Positions 53,101-62,869 of a stretch of 64,000 nt of DNA are shown here, one piece after another. The notes under the pieces are model-generated. The model did not search any database, had not been told where the DNA came from, and saw nothing but the letters and a program-made list of their open reading frames with translations. Within the stretch, counting starts at the first letter, position 1, and each line of letters starts with the position of its first letter. Made by a program: the position numbers and the translations under genes. The DNA comes from B30-G6 sp963701385 (lineage in GTDB: Bacteria; Desulfobacterota; Desulfobacteria; Desulfobacterales; B30-G6). The stretch lies in the NCBI GenBank assembly GCA_963701385.1, contig CAVOZW010000009.1, positions 124,001 through 188,000 of the forward strand, read 5' to 3'.

Positions 53101-54261
53101 ATCCAGAAGCTCCTGCTGGGTCAAAAATGTGCATCGCCCCTGAAGAAGGGCCAAAAGGTGCTTCTCAAGAAGGACAAAGATATCGAACAAGAAATGTTGA
53201 AAGACATTCCTGTTGCTCATTTTGAAGGCATTGTTCTGAGCAATGCCGAGCTCACCGAGAAAGTTCACGATTATCTGGAGCGTTATCGCACAGAACAGGA
53301 AAGCGTGCGTGAGGAGTTCGAACATAAGCTCCTTCGATATGAAAGAGGCGATGAAATGCCGCCGGGCGTCATAAAGATGGTCAAGGTTTACGTTGCCATG
53401 AAGCGCAAGCTCTCCGTGGGCGACAAGATGGCCGGACGACACGGTAACAAAGGCGTTGTGTCGAGAATCCTGCCGGTCGAGGACATGCCGTATTTCGAAA
53501 ATGGCGAAACCGTGGACATGGTTCTCAACCCATTGGGTGTGCCATCGCGTATGAATGTAGGCCAGATTTTGGAAATTCATCTAGGATGTGTCGCAAAGGG
53601 CCTCGGTGATCAGCTCAACCAGTTCGTGAAAGACAATGAAATGAATCAGATTCGGGAAAAGATAAAACGGATCTTTGACGACGCTTCCATGACTAAAATG
53701 GTCAAAAATATGGATGATGGAGAACTCAGGACTTTCGTTCAGGGTTATGCGAACGGTGTTCACATGGCCACCCCGGTGTTTGACGGGGCCAAAGAGGACG
53801 AGGTCAAAGCGCTCCTGGCCGAGGCAGGGTTATCCACGACGGCGCAGACGACACTCTTTGACGGTCACACGGGAGAGCCTTTCAAGGAAAAAATCACCGT
53901 GGGAACCATGTACATGCTAAAACTGCATCATCTTGTAGACGACAAGATTCACGCCAGGTCTATCGGGCCCTATTCGCTTGTAACCCAACAGCCACTGGGC
54001 GGGAAAGCACAGTTCGGGGGCCAGCGTCTCGGGGAAATGGAGGTCTGGGCCATGGAAGCATATGGCGCAGCACATGCCCTGCAGGAATTTATTACCGTGA
54101 AGTCGGACGACATGGCCGGTAGAACTCGTATGTACGAGAAGATCGTAAAAGGTCAGAATGTGCTGGAACCCGGCATACCCGAATCCTTTAAAGTTCTGAC
54201 CAAGGAGCTGCAGAGTTTGGGTTTGGACGTGATGCTCTTGGAAGACGAACCAAACAACTAA
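50158..54261 (+). CDS. rpoB: DNA-directed RNA polymerase subunit beta
   Basis: A 1367-residue RNA polymerase subunit. The rifampicin pocket reads FFGTSQLSQFMDQTNPLSETTHKRR then LSALGPGGL (near residue 512), with the usual sensitive residues (Asp, His, Ser) kept. Other landmarks are HPSHYGRICPIETPEGPNIG, GYNFEDSILVSE and GRHGNKGV. GGAG lies 7 bases before ATG. It starts 188 bp after rplL and is followed by rpoC after 45 bp. Stop is TAA. Confidence 0.98.
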   Translation: MSNRPSATKRIRKNFGKIRKIVDIPDLIGMQRESFARFLQMDIPVEQREEIGLQAVFRSVYPIKDFTGSASLEFVSYRFGEIKHSEEECVQRGMTYELPVRITVRLVVYEVDKESGVSNIRDIKEQEIYFGTIPLMTEKGTFIINGTERVVVSQLHRSSGVFFDHDKGKSHSSGKIIYSARIIPVRGSWIDMEIDPKDILHIRIDRRRKFPITILFKAFGYSTEDILSYFYSFDRIFIKGKKLFKAFNPELLKGQRASESIKDPKTGEILVKKGRIFTKRSLKQLADSEIETIPISREALENRISAYAINDPATGDLLIGPNMLIDVELLERILESGITEFEVLHIDGVTSSESIHKTLKLDKVEKKEDALIEIYRRLRPGNPATPEVAQDFMDHLFFKSSYYDLSSVGRLKLNLRLGIETPIKLRTLRKEDIFLTAKTLLTLKDTQGVVDDIDHLGNRRVRAVGELLENQYRIGLVRMERAIKERMSLQEVDALMPHDLVNPKPVSAVVKEFFGTSQLSQFMDQTNPLSETTHKRRLSALGPGGLTRERAGFEVRDVHPSHYGRICPIETPEGPNIGLIVSLSTYARVNDFGFIETPYQVVENAKVTDQVKFLSAFEEKKHPIAQANATINEKREFINQLVTSRVEGEFMMVNREELEFMDISPNQLVSVSASLIPFLENDDANRALMGSNMQRQAVPLIMNEAPLVGTGIEGVVAKDSGVTIVADRDGFVEDVEASRIVLSHGREEDEFEKPVTIYNLSKFNRSNQNTCFNHRPIVRKGDIISAGDIIADGPATDMGELALGKNVTVAFMPWGGYNFEDSILVSERLVRDGTYTSVHIEEFEVVARDTKLGKEEITRDIPNVGEEALKDLDESGIIRLGAEVTQGDILVGKITPKGDTQLSPEEKLLRAIFGEKAGDVKDTSLRVPPGVEGIVIDAKVFARRGTDKDERAQLIENEEIGVLESNRDAKLSVMSGMMQTRIQKLLLGQKCASPLKKGQKVLLKKDKDIEQEMLKDIPVAHFEGIVLSNAELTEKVHDYLERYRTEQESVREEFEHKLLRYERGDEMPPGVIKMVKVYVAMKRKLSVGDKMAGRHGNKGVVSRILPVEDMPYFENGETVDMVLNPLGVPSRMNVGQILEIHLGCVAKGLGDQLNQFVKDNEMNQIREKIKRIFDDASMTKMVKNMDDGELRTFVQGYANGVHMATPVFDGAKEDEVKALLAEAGLSTTAQTTLFDGHTGEPFKEKITVGTMYMLKLHHLVDDKIHARSIGPYSLVTQQPLGGKAQFGGQRLGEMEVWAMEAYGAAHALQEFITVKSDDMAGRTRMYEKIVKGQNVLEPGIPESFKVLTKELQSLGLDVMLLEDEPNN

Positions 54262-54306
54262 TAGTCGGTACACATGATTTAAACGCATAAAAAGGGTAAT
54301 TATCTT

Positions 54307-57300
54307 ATGGATACATTATACGATTTTTTTGCCAAGCCCAAAGACCCGAAGCTTTACAGCGGTGTTCGCATATCCCTTGCATCATCCGAGCAGATTTTAC
54401 AGTGGTCCAGCGGTGAGATCAAGAAGCCCGAGACGATCAATTACAGGACGTTTAAACCGGAACGTGATGGTCTTTTCTGTGCAAAAATATTCGGCCCCAC
54501 CAAGGACTATGAATGCAACTGCGGCAAATACAAACGCATGAAGCATCGCGGGGTCATTTGCGAAAAATGCGGCGTTGAAGTCATCCAGTCCAAGGTGCGG
54601 CGGGAGCGGATGGCCCACATTGCACTGGCAACACCGGTATCCCACATTTGGTTTCTAAAGAGTCTGCCAAGCAAGATCGGGAACCTGCTGGACCTGACAT
54701 TGAAAAACATGGAAAAGGTTCTCTATTTCGACAGTTATATCGTGACGGACCCCAAGGATACGAAACTGGCCAAATGCCAGTTGCTGACCGATGAAAAATA
54801 CCGCGAAGCCCAGGAGCTTTATGGGTCAAAATTTGAGGCAGGCATCGGTGCCGAGGCTGTCAAGAAGCTTCTGGAGGAGATCGATCTTGAAGCGCTCTAT
54901 GTTCAGCTACGTGAAGACATCCGGGCCACAAACTCGATTGCCAAGCGGCAGAAGCTCTCCAAGCGCCTCAAAATTGTCGATTCGTTTCGGCGATCCGGGG
55001 TCAACCCGGTCTGGATGGTTATGGATGTCATCCCGGTGCTGCCTCCGGATTTACGACCCCTTGTCCCTCTGGAAGGCGGACGTTTTGCAACCTCCGATCT
55101 CAACGATCTTTACCGTCGGGTCATTAACAGGAACAACCGCCTGAAACGGCTTATGGATCTGAAAGCACCGGATATTATTGTCCGCAATGAAAAAAGAATG
55201 CTTCAAGAATCCGTGGATGTTCTCTTTGACAACGGACGGCACGGCAGGGTCATAACCGGTTCCAACAAACGGCCGCTGAAATCTCTCAGTGATACCCTGA
55301 AAGGGAAACAAGGACGTTTTAGACAGAATCTTTTGGGTAAACGCGTGGATTACTCCGGACGAACCGTCATTTCGGTGGGGCCGGAATTGCGACTTCACCA
55401 ATGCGGTTTGCCTAAGAAGATGGCGCTCGAACTTTTCAAGCCCTTTGTTTATTATCGACTCGAGCAGAAAGGCTTGGTTTCAACCGTTAAAAGTGCCAAA
55501 AAAATGGTCGAAAAGGAAGTCCCGGAGGTCTGGGACACCCTTGATGAGGTCGTTAAAGAATATCCAGTGCTTCTCAACCGTGCACCGACACTTCACCGTC
55601 TGGGTATTCAGGCCTTTGAACCCATACTCATCGAGGGCAAGGCGATTCAATTGCACCCGCTGGTTTGTACGGCCTTCAATGCAGACTTTGATGGGGACCA
55701 GATGGCGGTTCATGTGCCGCTGTCCGTTGAATCCCAGATTGAAGCACGTGCCCTGATGCTCTCCAGTAACAATATCCTATCCCCTGCGAACGGCAGCCCC
55801 ATTATCGTTCCCAGTCAGGATATCGTTCTCGGCATCTATTATATGACCCGCTCCATAGCGGGTGCCAAGGGGGAAGGACGGCTTTTTTCAAATCCTGAAG
55901 AGGTGCGCTCTGCATATGATGCCCGTTCCGTTGAGCTGCATGCCCCGATAACCGTTCGAATAGCGGGTGCGCGTGTGAAAACCACCGTTGGCCGGGTTCT
56001 GCTCTGGGAGATCATGCCCAGAGAAGACATCATGCGCTTACGGCATATCATGGTAGCCGACGAGAAATCTGCGCGAACAGCCCGGAAAAAGAGCCAGGCA
56101 GGCGAAGCCTTCATCAGCCTCGTTGATGCCTATTCGGAAAGTGACGACAAACGATTCGACGGTGACATCGGCCTGATCAAAAAACGCGACCTTACCGAGA
56201 TCTTGCACCTGGACGAACCCGATGCCGAGACGCTGTTTGCCATGAATACGGGTGACGTCAGCAGCATTGTCATGTCCAACGATCTGATGTTTCATTTATT
56301 CGAAGTAATGGAAAAGCGGCCGGAAATACCTTTTAGCATCGTCAACAAGGTCATGGATAAAAGCGAGCTCAGGAAGCTGGTTGATTATGCCTACAGGAAT
56401 CTGGGGCCCAAAGCGACCGTTATTCTGGCGGACCGATTGAAGAATATCGGCTACAAGTATTCCACCAAAGGGGGGCTTTCCATTTCCATCGACGCCATGA
56501 TTATTCCAGAGGCCAAGTGGAGCATTCTCAAAGCTGCGGAGACGCGGGTTACGGAAATCGGTCGGCAGTACACCGAGGGTCTCATTACCCAGGGTGAAAA
56601 ATACAATAAGGTTGTCGATATATGGGCCAAGGCGACGGATGATGTCGCCAATGAGATGATGAATTCCATGAAGATCGCCCCGGTTCTCGATAAAGACGGA
56701 AACCCGGTGCTGGGTGAAGACAAGAAGCCCCTTGTTATGGAAAGTTTGAATCCAATTTATATGATGGCGGATTCCGGCGCCAGGGGCAGCAAGGATCAGA
56801 TGCGGCAGCTTGCCGGAATGCGTGGTCTGATGGCCAAGCCATCCGGGGAGATCATTGAAACGCCGATTACGGCTAATTTCCGTGAAGGGCTATCGGTTCT
56901 GCAGTACTTTATTTCCACACACGGCGCTCGAAAGGGTCTGGCGGACACCGCGCTTAAGACTGCGAATTCTGGCTATTTGACCCGTAGGCTGGCCGATGTC
57001 GCTCAGGATTGTATTATCCTGCAAGAAGACTGCGGTACCATGATGGGCGTGGAAGTGGAGCCGCTCATGGAGGGCGGTGAGGTCATACAACGCCTGTCCG
57101 AACGTGTTCTGGGAAGGACGGCGCTCGAAGACATCATAGACCCGTTTACGGACAAGGTGTTGATAAAGGCCGGAGAAGAAATTGACGAGGCCGCTGTGGA
57201 TCTCATCGAGAACGCGGGTATTACCAGCGCAAAAATCCGTTCGGTTTTAACATGCAAGTCCGATCATGGTGTATGCGCAGGCTGCTATGGACGTGATCTT

Positions 57301-58716
57301 GCCTATGGAAAGAAGGTGGAGATGGGGCAGGCTATCGGTATCTTGGCCGCTCAGTCGATTGGTGAGCCAGGCACACAGCTGACCATGCGGACATTCCATA
57401 TCGGTGGTACGGCGAGCCGGCGGGTGGAGCAGGCTGACATCCGTGCACGTGTCGAAGGTACGATCAAGTTTATCGATCTTGATGTCGTGAAGAACGCCAA
57501 CAATAAATACGTGGTTATGAACAGAAGGGGCGGTGAATTCGCCATTGTCAGCGATAGCGGACGTGAGCGAGAGCGGTTTCCGGTTATCTACGGCGCTCAT
57601 CTGGATATCAATGACGGCGACAAGGTCGAGGCTGGAGATCTGCTCGCTAACTGGGATCCGTTTACCACACCGATTCTTTCGGAAGTCAATGGAACCGTCA
57701 AGTTCGGCGATCTGGCGCTTGGAAAAACGCTCCAGGAAAAAGTGGATCAAGTCACGGGTAAATCGAGCCGCACCGTTATCGAATCAAAAACCGCGGAGGA
57801 AAGACCCAGAATTTCCATCAAGGACAAGGAGGGTAAAACCGCTTCTCTGCCTCGAAAAACAGGCCAAGCCAGATACATACTGCCTGTGAATGCCATTCTT
57901 CTGGTTGAAGAAGGAGACAGTATCCAGGCCGGTGATGTGCTTGCCAAGTTGCCGCGAGCCACGACGAAAACCAAAGATATTACCGGTGGTCTTCCAAGGG
58001 TTGCCGAGCTTTTCGAAGTCAGGAAACCCAAGGAAATATCGGTTCTCAGCGAAATCGACGGCTATGTTTCGATTGCCAAGGGAACCAAAAAGGGCAAACA
58101 GAAAATTACGGTTGCCCCGGTGGATGTGGGCGAGAAAAAGGAATACCTGATACCCCGTGGAAAACACATCAATGTCTATGAGGGTGATTATGTTCGTGCC
58201 GGTGAGCCGTTGATCGGTGGTTCGGCCATCCCCCAGGATATCTTGAATATCAAGGGTGAAGTTGCGCTTGCAAGATACCTCGTGGACGAAGTGCAGGAAG
58301 TTTACCGGCTGCAGGGTGTTCGTATCAACGACAAGCACATCGAGGTGATCGTCCGGCAGATGATGCGCCGGGTAAAGGTTCGTGAGATCGGTGACACCGA
58401 TTTTATCGTCGAAGAGCAGGTCGATAAACACATCTTTGAGACGGCCAATCGAGCGGTTGTCGAAAAGGGCGGCAGACCTGCCGTGGCAGAACCTTTGATT
58501 CTGGGTATTACCAAGGCTTCACTGAGTACGGAAAGCTTCATTTCGGCGGCCTCTTTCCAGGAGACGACCAAGGTTCTAACCGAAGCGAGTATTTCCGGGG
58601 CGGTTGACAACTTGCGGGGTCTGAAAGAAAACGTGATCATGGGAAGAATCATACCTGCTGGAACCGGTTTGAAGATCTACCGGGATGTCGAAATCGAGCA
58701 GGCTGAACGGCAATAG
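54307..58716 (+). CDS. rpoC: DNA-directed RNA polymerase subunit beta'
   Basis: A 1469-residue subunit. Zinc site 1: CNCGKYKRMKHRGVICEKCG (near residue 70). Active-site magnesium loop NADFDGDQM (residues 458-466). Bridge-helix and trigger-loop region PITANFREGLSVLQYFIS; zinc site 2: CKSDHGVCAGCYGRDL. Standard partner of rpoB. No good ribosome site is seen before the ATG, consistent with coupling to rpoB. It ends in TAG. Confidence 0.98.
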   Translation: MDTLYDFFAKPKDPKLYSGVRISLASSEQILQWSSGEIKKPETINYRTFKPERDGLFCAKIFGPTKDYECNCGKYKRMKHRGVICEKCGVEVIQSKVRRERMAHIALATPVSHIWFLKSLPSKIGNLLDLTLKNMEKVLYFDSYIVTDPKDTKLAKCQLLTDEKYREAQELYGSKFEAGIGAEAVKKLLEEIDLEALYVQLREDIRATNSIAKRQKLSKRLKIVDSFRRSGVNPVWMVMDVIPVLPPDLRPLVPLEGGRFATSDLNDLYRRVINRNNRLKRLMDLKAPDIIVRNEKRMLQESVDVLFDNGRHGRVITGSNKRPLKSLSDTLKGKQGRFRQNLLGKRVDYSGRTVISVGPELRLHQCGLPKKMALELFKPFVYYRLEQKGLVSTVKSAKKMVEKEVPEVWDTLDEVVKEYPVLLNRAPTLHRLGIQAFEPILIEGKAIQLHPLVCTAFNADFDGDQMAVHVPLSVESQIEARALMLSSNNILSPANGSPIIVPSQDIVLGIYYMTRSIAGAKGEGRLFSNPEEVRSAYDARSVELHAPITVRIAGARVKTTVGRVLLWEIMPREDIMRLRHIMVADEKSARTARKKSQAGEAFISLVDAYSESDDKRFDGDIGLIKKRDLTEILHLDEPDAETLFAMNTGDVSSIVMSNDLMFHLFEVMEKRPEIPFSIVNKVMDKSELRKLVDYAYRNLGPKATVILADRLKNIGYKYSTKGGLSISIDAMIIPEAKWSILKAAETRVTEIGRQYTEGLITQGEKYNKVVDIWAKATDDVANEMMNSMKIAPVLDKDGNPVLGEDKKPLVMESLNPIYMMADSGARGSKDQMRQLAGMRGLMAKPSGEIIETPITANFREGLSVLQYFISTHGARKGLADTALKTANSGYLTRRLADVAQDCIILQEDCGTMMGVEVEPLMEGGEVIQRLSERVLGRTALEDIIDPFTDKVLIKAGEEIDEAAVDLIENAGITSAKIRSVLTCKSDHGVCAGCYGRDLAYGKKVEMGQAIGILAAQSIGEPGTQLTMRTFHIGGTASRRVEQADIRARVEGTIKFIDLDVVKNANNKYVVMNRRGGEFAIVSDSGRERERFPVIYGAHLDINDGDKVEAGDLLANWDPFTTPILSEVNGTVKFGDLALGKTLQEKVDQVTGKSSRTVIESKTAEERPRISIKDKEGKTASLPRKTGQARYILPVNAILLVEEGDSIQAGDVLAKLPRATTKTKDITGGLPRVAELFEVRKPKEISVLSEIDGYVSIAKGTKKGKQKITVAPVDVGEKKEYLIPRGKHINVYEGDYVRAGEPLIGGSAIPQDILNIKGEVALARYLVDEVQEVYRLQGVRINDKHIEVIVRQMMRRVKVREIGDTDFIVEEQVDKHIFETANRAVVEKGGRPAVAEPLILGITKASLSTESFISAASFQETTKVLTEASISGAVDNLRGLKENVIMGRIIPAGTGLKIYRDVEIEQAERQ

Positions 58717-58826
58717 CGGGCGCATTTCCCATGGCTTGCTGCAGGGTACGTGTCGACAAGGTTTGGCGGATATTCGGGATGCATTAAAAATAAGCAGCGA
58801 TTTCATATAAAAGTTGGATAAAATGC

Positions 58827-58855
58827 TTGACAGTACCAGGCAAAATGTATACTAA
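58827..58855 (+). promoter_or_regulatory. Candidate promoter of the rpsL-rpsG-tuf operon
   Basis: TTGACA (58827-58832) followed by TATACT after 15 bases (58848-58853) or TACTAA after 17 bases (58850-58855). It lies in the 287-bp gap between rpoC and rpsL, about 150 bases before rpsL. Confidence 0.55.
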
Positions 58856-59003
58856 TTCTCTTTTGTGTGATGCCGCATATTTTGCTGAAGATACCCGTTC
58901 GCTTAAATGTTCCCCCGCTGTGACTCGACGGAGCTTGTGAAATTGTTGCAGCGCGTTTCAAAATATTATCAGTTTAAGACCATATGAATCAAATGAGGAG
59001 CGT

Positions 59004-59375
59004 ATGCCAACCATCAACCAGCTAGTCAGGAAGGGTCGCAAGAGGGTCATTAAAAAAACCAATACACCGGCGCTGAAACGGGCACCCCAAAAGAGAGGTG
59101 TCTGCACCCGTGTTTACACCTCAACGCCCAAGAAACCGAATTCGGCACTGCGGAAAGTCGCCAGGGTTAGGTTGACAACCGGAATAGAGGTAACGGCCTA
59201 TATCCCGGGTATCGGTCACAACTTGCAAGAACATTCAGTTGTTCTGGTACGCGGTGGACGTGTCAAGGACCTTCCCGGTGTTCGTTACCATATTGTGAGG
59301 GGCACGCTCGACACACTGGGGGTGGCGGAAAGAAAACAGGGCAGGTCCAAATACGGTGCCAAGAAGCCCAAATAG
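59004..59375 (+). CDS. rpsL: 30S ribosomal protein S12
   Basis: A 123-residue protein: MPTINQLVRKGRKRVIKK, TPKKPNSALRKVARV and GGRVKDLPGVRYHIVRG. The lysines linked to streptomycin sensitivity are both present (PKKPNS, VKDLPG). GAGGAG lies before the ATG. It ends in TAG. Confidence 0.98.
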   Translation: MPTINQLVRKGRKRVIKKTNTPALKRAPQKRGVCTRVYTSTPKKPNSALRKVARVRLTTGIEVTAYIPGIGHNLQEHSVVLVRGGRVKDLPGVRYHIVRGTLDTLGVAERKQGRSKYGAKKPK

Positions 59376-59418
59376 GTAAAGATTCCAGATTACGGTTCGA
59401 ACCAAAAGGATTTAGAGG

Positions 59419-59889
59419 ATGCCAAGACGAAGAGAAGTACCGGAACGCGTTATCATTCCAGATGTCAGATTTAACAGCCAGCTGGTATCGAAATTCATTG
59501 CGTGCATAATGCGGGATGGCAAAAAAAGTACTGCAGAGTCAATTCTCTATGGTGCGTTTGGTATCATAGAAGAGAAAACGGGTAAGCCACCGCTGAAGGT
59601 GTTTGAGCAGGCGGTGGACAACACCCGTCCCATGATCGAGGTCAAGTCGCGGCGGGTGGGCGGATCGACGTACCAGGTTCCCACGGAGATCAGGCCTTCG
59701 CGCAGAACGGCCTTGGCGCTTCGCTGGTTGATCAACTATGCCCGCAGTCGTTCAGAAAAAGGAATGGCGGGAAAGCTAGCTGGAGAGTTTCTGGATGCAG
59801 CCAACAACCGGGGAGCAACCGTCAAGAAAAAAGAAGATACGCACAAGATGGCCGATGCCAATAAAGCGTTCGCACATTATCGCTGGTAG
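59419..59889 (+). CDS. rpsG: 30S ribosomal protein S7
   Basis: A 156-residue protein: MPRRREVPERVIIPDVRF, VGGSTYQVPTEIRPSRR and NKAFAHYRW. It nucleates the 30S head. tuf follows after 86 bp, without fusA between them. It ends in TAG. Confidence 0.98.
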   Translation: MPRRREVPERVIIPDVRFNSQLVSKFIACIMRDGKKSTAESILYGAFGIIEEKTGKPPLKVFEQAVDNTRPMIEVKSRRVGGSTYQVPTEIRPSRRTALALRWLINYARSRSEKGMAGKLAGEFLDAANNRGATVKKKEDTHKMADANKAFAHYRW

Positions 59890-59975
59890 CGACGTTACCA
59901 AACCAATCGAAGGTATAAAGTCTCACGGTCAGGTGTGTTGAACCGATCAAAAAAGAAAAGGGGAGGGTGAAGAAG

Positions 59976-61170
59976 ATGGCAAAGGAAAAGTTTAATCGAA
60001 CCAAGCCGCATGTAAACGTAGGAACGATAGGCCATATCGATCACGGCAAGACGACCTTGACAGCGGCGATAACCAAACATGCCGGTTTGAAAGGTTTGGC
60101 GGATTTTGTACCGTTTGATCAGATCGACAAGGCACCCGAGGAGAAAGAGCGGGGGATCACGATCGCGACGGCTCACGTGGAATACCAGACGGCGAACCGG
60201 CATTACGCGCATGTGGATTGTCCGGGCCACGCTGATTACATAAAGAACATGATTACGGGAGCGGCACAGATGGACGGTGCCATCCTGGTGGTCGGTGCGG
60301 ATGATGGACCGATGCCCCAGACCCGGGAACACATATTGCTGGCACGTCAGGTTGGGGTTCCAACGATCGTGGTGTTTTTGAACAAATGTGACATGGTGGA
60401 CGATGAGGAACTGGTGGAGCTGGTGGAGTTGGAGCTTCGGGAGCTGTTGGACAAATACGAGTTTCCGGGGGACGACACGCCCGATCATTCGCGGCAGCGC
60501 GTTAAAGGCGTTGGAGAGCGACGATCCCGACAGTGAGGATGCCAAGTGTATTTTCGAGCTCATGGATGCCATCGACAGTTTTATACCGGAGCCCAAGCGA
60601 GACATCGACAAGCCGTTTTTGATGCCGATAGAGGATGTGTTCAGCATATCGGGTCGCGGCACGGTGGTAACGGGGCGCGTGGAGCGTGGCATCGTGCATG
60701 TGAGCGACGAAGTGGAAATCGTGGGGATTCGACCGACCCAGAAGACGGTGTGCACGGGAGTGGAAATGTTCCGCAAGCTGTTGGATGAAGGACGTGCGGG
60801 GGACAACATCGGGGTTTTGCTGCGTGGCACCAAGCGTGACGAGGTAGAGCGAGGCCAGGTTGTGGCGGTACCGGGATCGATAACGCCGCACACGAAGTTC
60901 AAGGCGGAAGTATACATATTGAGCAAGGAAGAGGGTGGCCGTCATACGCCGTTTTTCAATGGATACCGGCCGCAGTTTTATTTTCGGACAACGGATGTGA
61001 CCGGGATCCTGGATCTACCCGAGGGCGTCGAGATGGTCATGCCCGGGGACAACGTCACGATAACAGCCGAACTGATCACGCCCATCGCAATGGAAAAAGA
61101 GCTCAGGTTCGCCATACGTGAAGGTGGTCGAACGGTTGGTGCCGGAGTGGTAAGCGAAATAATCGAATAA
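59976..61170 (+). CDS. tuf: Elongation factor Tu, copy 2 (one-base frameshift)
   Basis: Second tuf copy, almost identical to the copy at 44886. Only about six silent-type substitutions are seen, together with a one-base insertion: GACGACACGCCCGATC here against GACGACACCCCGATC in copy 1, near 60478-60482. The insertion breaks the frame after GDDTP; the sequence then resumes in the next frame as IIRGSALKALE. Since both copies should be kept alike by gene conversion, an assembly or sequencing error is the simplest explanation. It is in the usual str-operon position. Confidence 0.9.
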
Positions 61171-61186
61171 CGAGAGAGACCGAATC

Positions 61187-61498
61187 ATGATGATGAATTC
61201 AAAGATAAGAATCAGGCTCAAAGCATATGACCACAAGCTGCTCGATCAATCTGCTGCAGATATATTGGACACTGCCAGAAAAACCGGCGCTAAGGTCGTT
61301 GGGCCGATACCACTCCCCACCACGATCAATAAATATTGTGTTCTCCGTTCTCCCCATATCGACAAGAAATCGCGAGAACAATTTGAAATGAGAACACACA
61401 AGCGGCTGCTCGATATCTTAGAGCCGACACAGCAGACGGTTGACGCCTTGATGAAGCTGGACCTTTCTCCAGGCGTGGATGTAGAGATCAAGTTGTAG
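61187..61498 (+). CDS. rpsJ: 30S ribosomal protein S10
   Basis: A 103-residue protein: KIRIRLKAYDHKLLDQSAADI, GPIPLPTTINKYCVLRSPHIDKKSREQFEMRTHKRL. Three ATG codons occur in a row at 61187, and the first is used. It opens the S10 ribosomal operon. It ends in TAG. Confidence 0.97.
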   Translation: MMMNSKIRIRLKAYDHKLLDQSAADILDTARKTGAKVVGPIPLPTTINKYCVLRSPHIDKKSREQFEMRTHKRLLDILEPTQQTVDALMKLDLSPGVDVEIKL

Positions 61499-61601
61499 CG
61501 AAACCATGGCATACCCGTTTGAACCGTATCGTTCAGTAGACACGGTAGATCAGACGTATCAGGCAACAGGGATAACCGAATCATAGGAATGGTTTTGAAT
61601 T

Positions 61602-62233
61602 ATGTGTAAAGGCTTAATAGGAAAAAAATTGGGCATGACCCGACAGTTTTCTCCACAAGGTACCTCCATACCCGTAACGGTTGTCGAGGCGGGGCCCTGT
61701 GTCGTCACGCAGGTTAAAACCGTCGAAATGGATGGATACAACGCGCTGCAGCTCGGTTTTGGAGAAAAAAAGAAAAACGAACCAACCGGCCACTGAAGGG
61801 ACACCTTCAAAAGAGCGGGGCGGTGACTGTCCGGGTTCTCAAAGAGGTGTCGGTTGAAAATCCGCAAGAATTCAACCCAGGTCAGAAGGTGACCGTAGAG
61901 ATGTTCACTATCGGTGAACGTGTAGAGGTGACCGGGACCTCCAAAGGACGCGGTTTCGCCGGGGTTATCAAAAGACATGGATTTCATGGTGGAAAGAAGA
62001 CCCACGGAAGCCATAGCCACAGGATACCCGGATCCATTGGATGCAGTGCATGGCCGGCCAAGGTCATCAGAGGCAAGAAAATGCCCGGACATTACGGGCA
62101 AGATAGAAAGACAGTCCGGAACCTTGAAATCGTTGATATCAGGCCCAAAGAGAACCTCATCCTCTTGAGGGGGGCAGTACCCGGACACAATTCAGGATTT
62201 GTTACCATTCGAAAACCGAAATTTGCAAAATAA
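61602..62233 (+). CDS. rplC: 50S ribosomal protein L3 (one-base frameshift)
   Basis: Starts MCKGLIGKKLGMTRQFSPQG and continues VTVRVLKEVSVENPQEF, GTSKGRGFAGVIKRHGF, HRIPGSIG and ending TIRKPKFAK. The frame breaks near 61777-61786 in GAAAAACGAACCAACC; adding one base restores NRPLKGHLQKSGAV. All of L3 is otherwise present at about 210 residues. As an essential gene, this is almost surely a sequence error. Confidence 0.93.
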
Positions 62234-62248
62234 GAACCGAGGAAATTC

Positions 62249-62869
62249 ATGGCTGTCGTCGATGTAATCAATAGTTCAGGTAAAAAAGTTTCACAGGTAG
62301 AGTTGAACGATGAGATATTCAATGTGCCGGTGAAAAAAAACGTTCTGCATGACGTCGTCACCATGCAATTGGCCAACAGACGCGCTGGGTCTGCTTCCAC
62401 CAAACACAGATCCGATGTGACAGGAAGCGGGAGAAAATTGTTTCGGCAAAAGGGAACCGGCAGAGCGAGAAGGGGCAATATCAAATCACCGCTGTTGAGA
62501 GGCGGTGGCGTCGCTTTCGGCCCGAAACCGAAATCATGGGCCTACAAGGTGCCCAAAAAAGTAAGAAAACTGGCCCTCAAAATGGCCTTGAGCAGTAAAT
62601 TAAAAGATGAGAATATTTTGATTCTGGACCAGTTTGATCTTGATCGGATCAAGACCAAGGCTTTTTCGGAGATCGCCGGAAATCTGAACATGGAGAACGC
62701 GCTGATCGTTACCGACCAGAAGAACGAAAATCTAGAACTTTCCTCGAGAAATATGTCCAAATTCACAGTGATGCGATTCGAGGGGCTCAATGTCTATGAT
62801 ATTCTGAAGCACAAGACCCTCGTCCTGCTTGAAGCTTCTGTAAAGGCAATCGAAGGGAGGTTGCTCTAA
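62249..62869 (+). CDS. rplD: 50S ribosomal protein L4
   Basis: A 206-residue protein: LNDEIFNVPVKKNVLHDVV, RAGSASTKHRSDVTGSGRKL, RQKGTGRARRGNIKSPLLRGGG. Its stop overlaps the rplW start (TAATG). It binds 23S rRNA and lines the exit tunnel. Confidence 0.97.
   Translation: MAVVDVINSSGKKVSQVELNDEIFNVPVKKNVLHDVVTMQLANRRAGSASTKHRSDVTGSGRKLFRQKGTGRARRGNIKSPLLRGGGVAFGPKPKSWAYKVPKKVRKLALKMALSSKLKDENILILDQFDLDRIKTKAFSEIAGNLNMENALIVTDQKNENLELSSRNMSKFTVMRFEGLNVYDILKHKTLVLLEASVKAIEGRLL

Noticed and set aside
52453..53580. 375-codon minus-strand frame inside rpoB
   Set aside because: Antisense shadow of a highly conserved gene with biased codon use.
59895..60926. 343-codon minus-strand frame across tuf copy 2
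   Set aside because: It is a shadow of tuf; a shorter matching shadow appears over copy 1.
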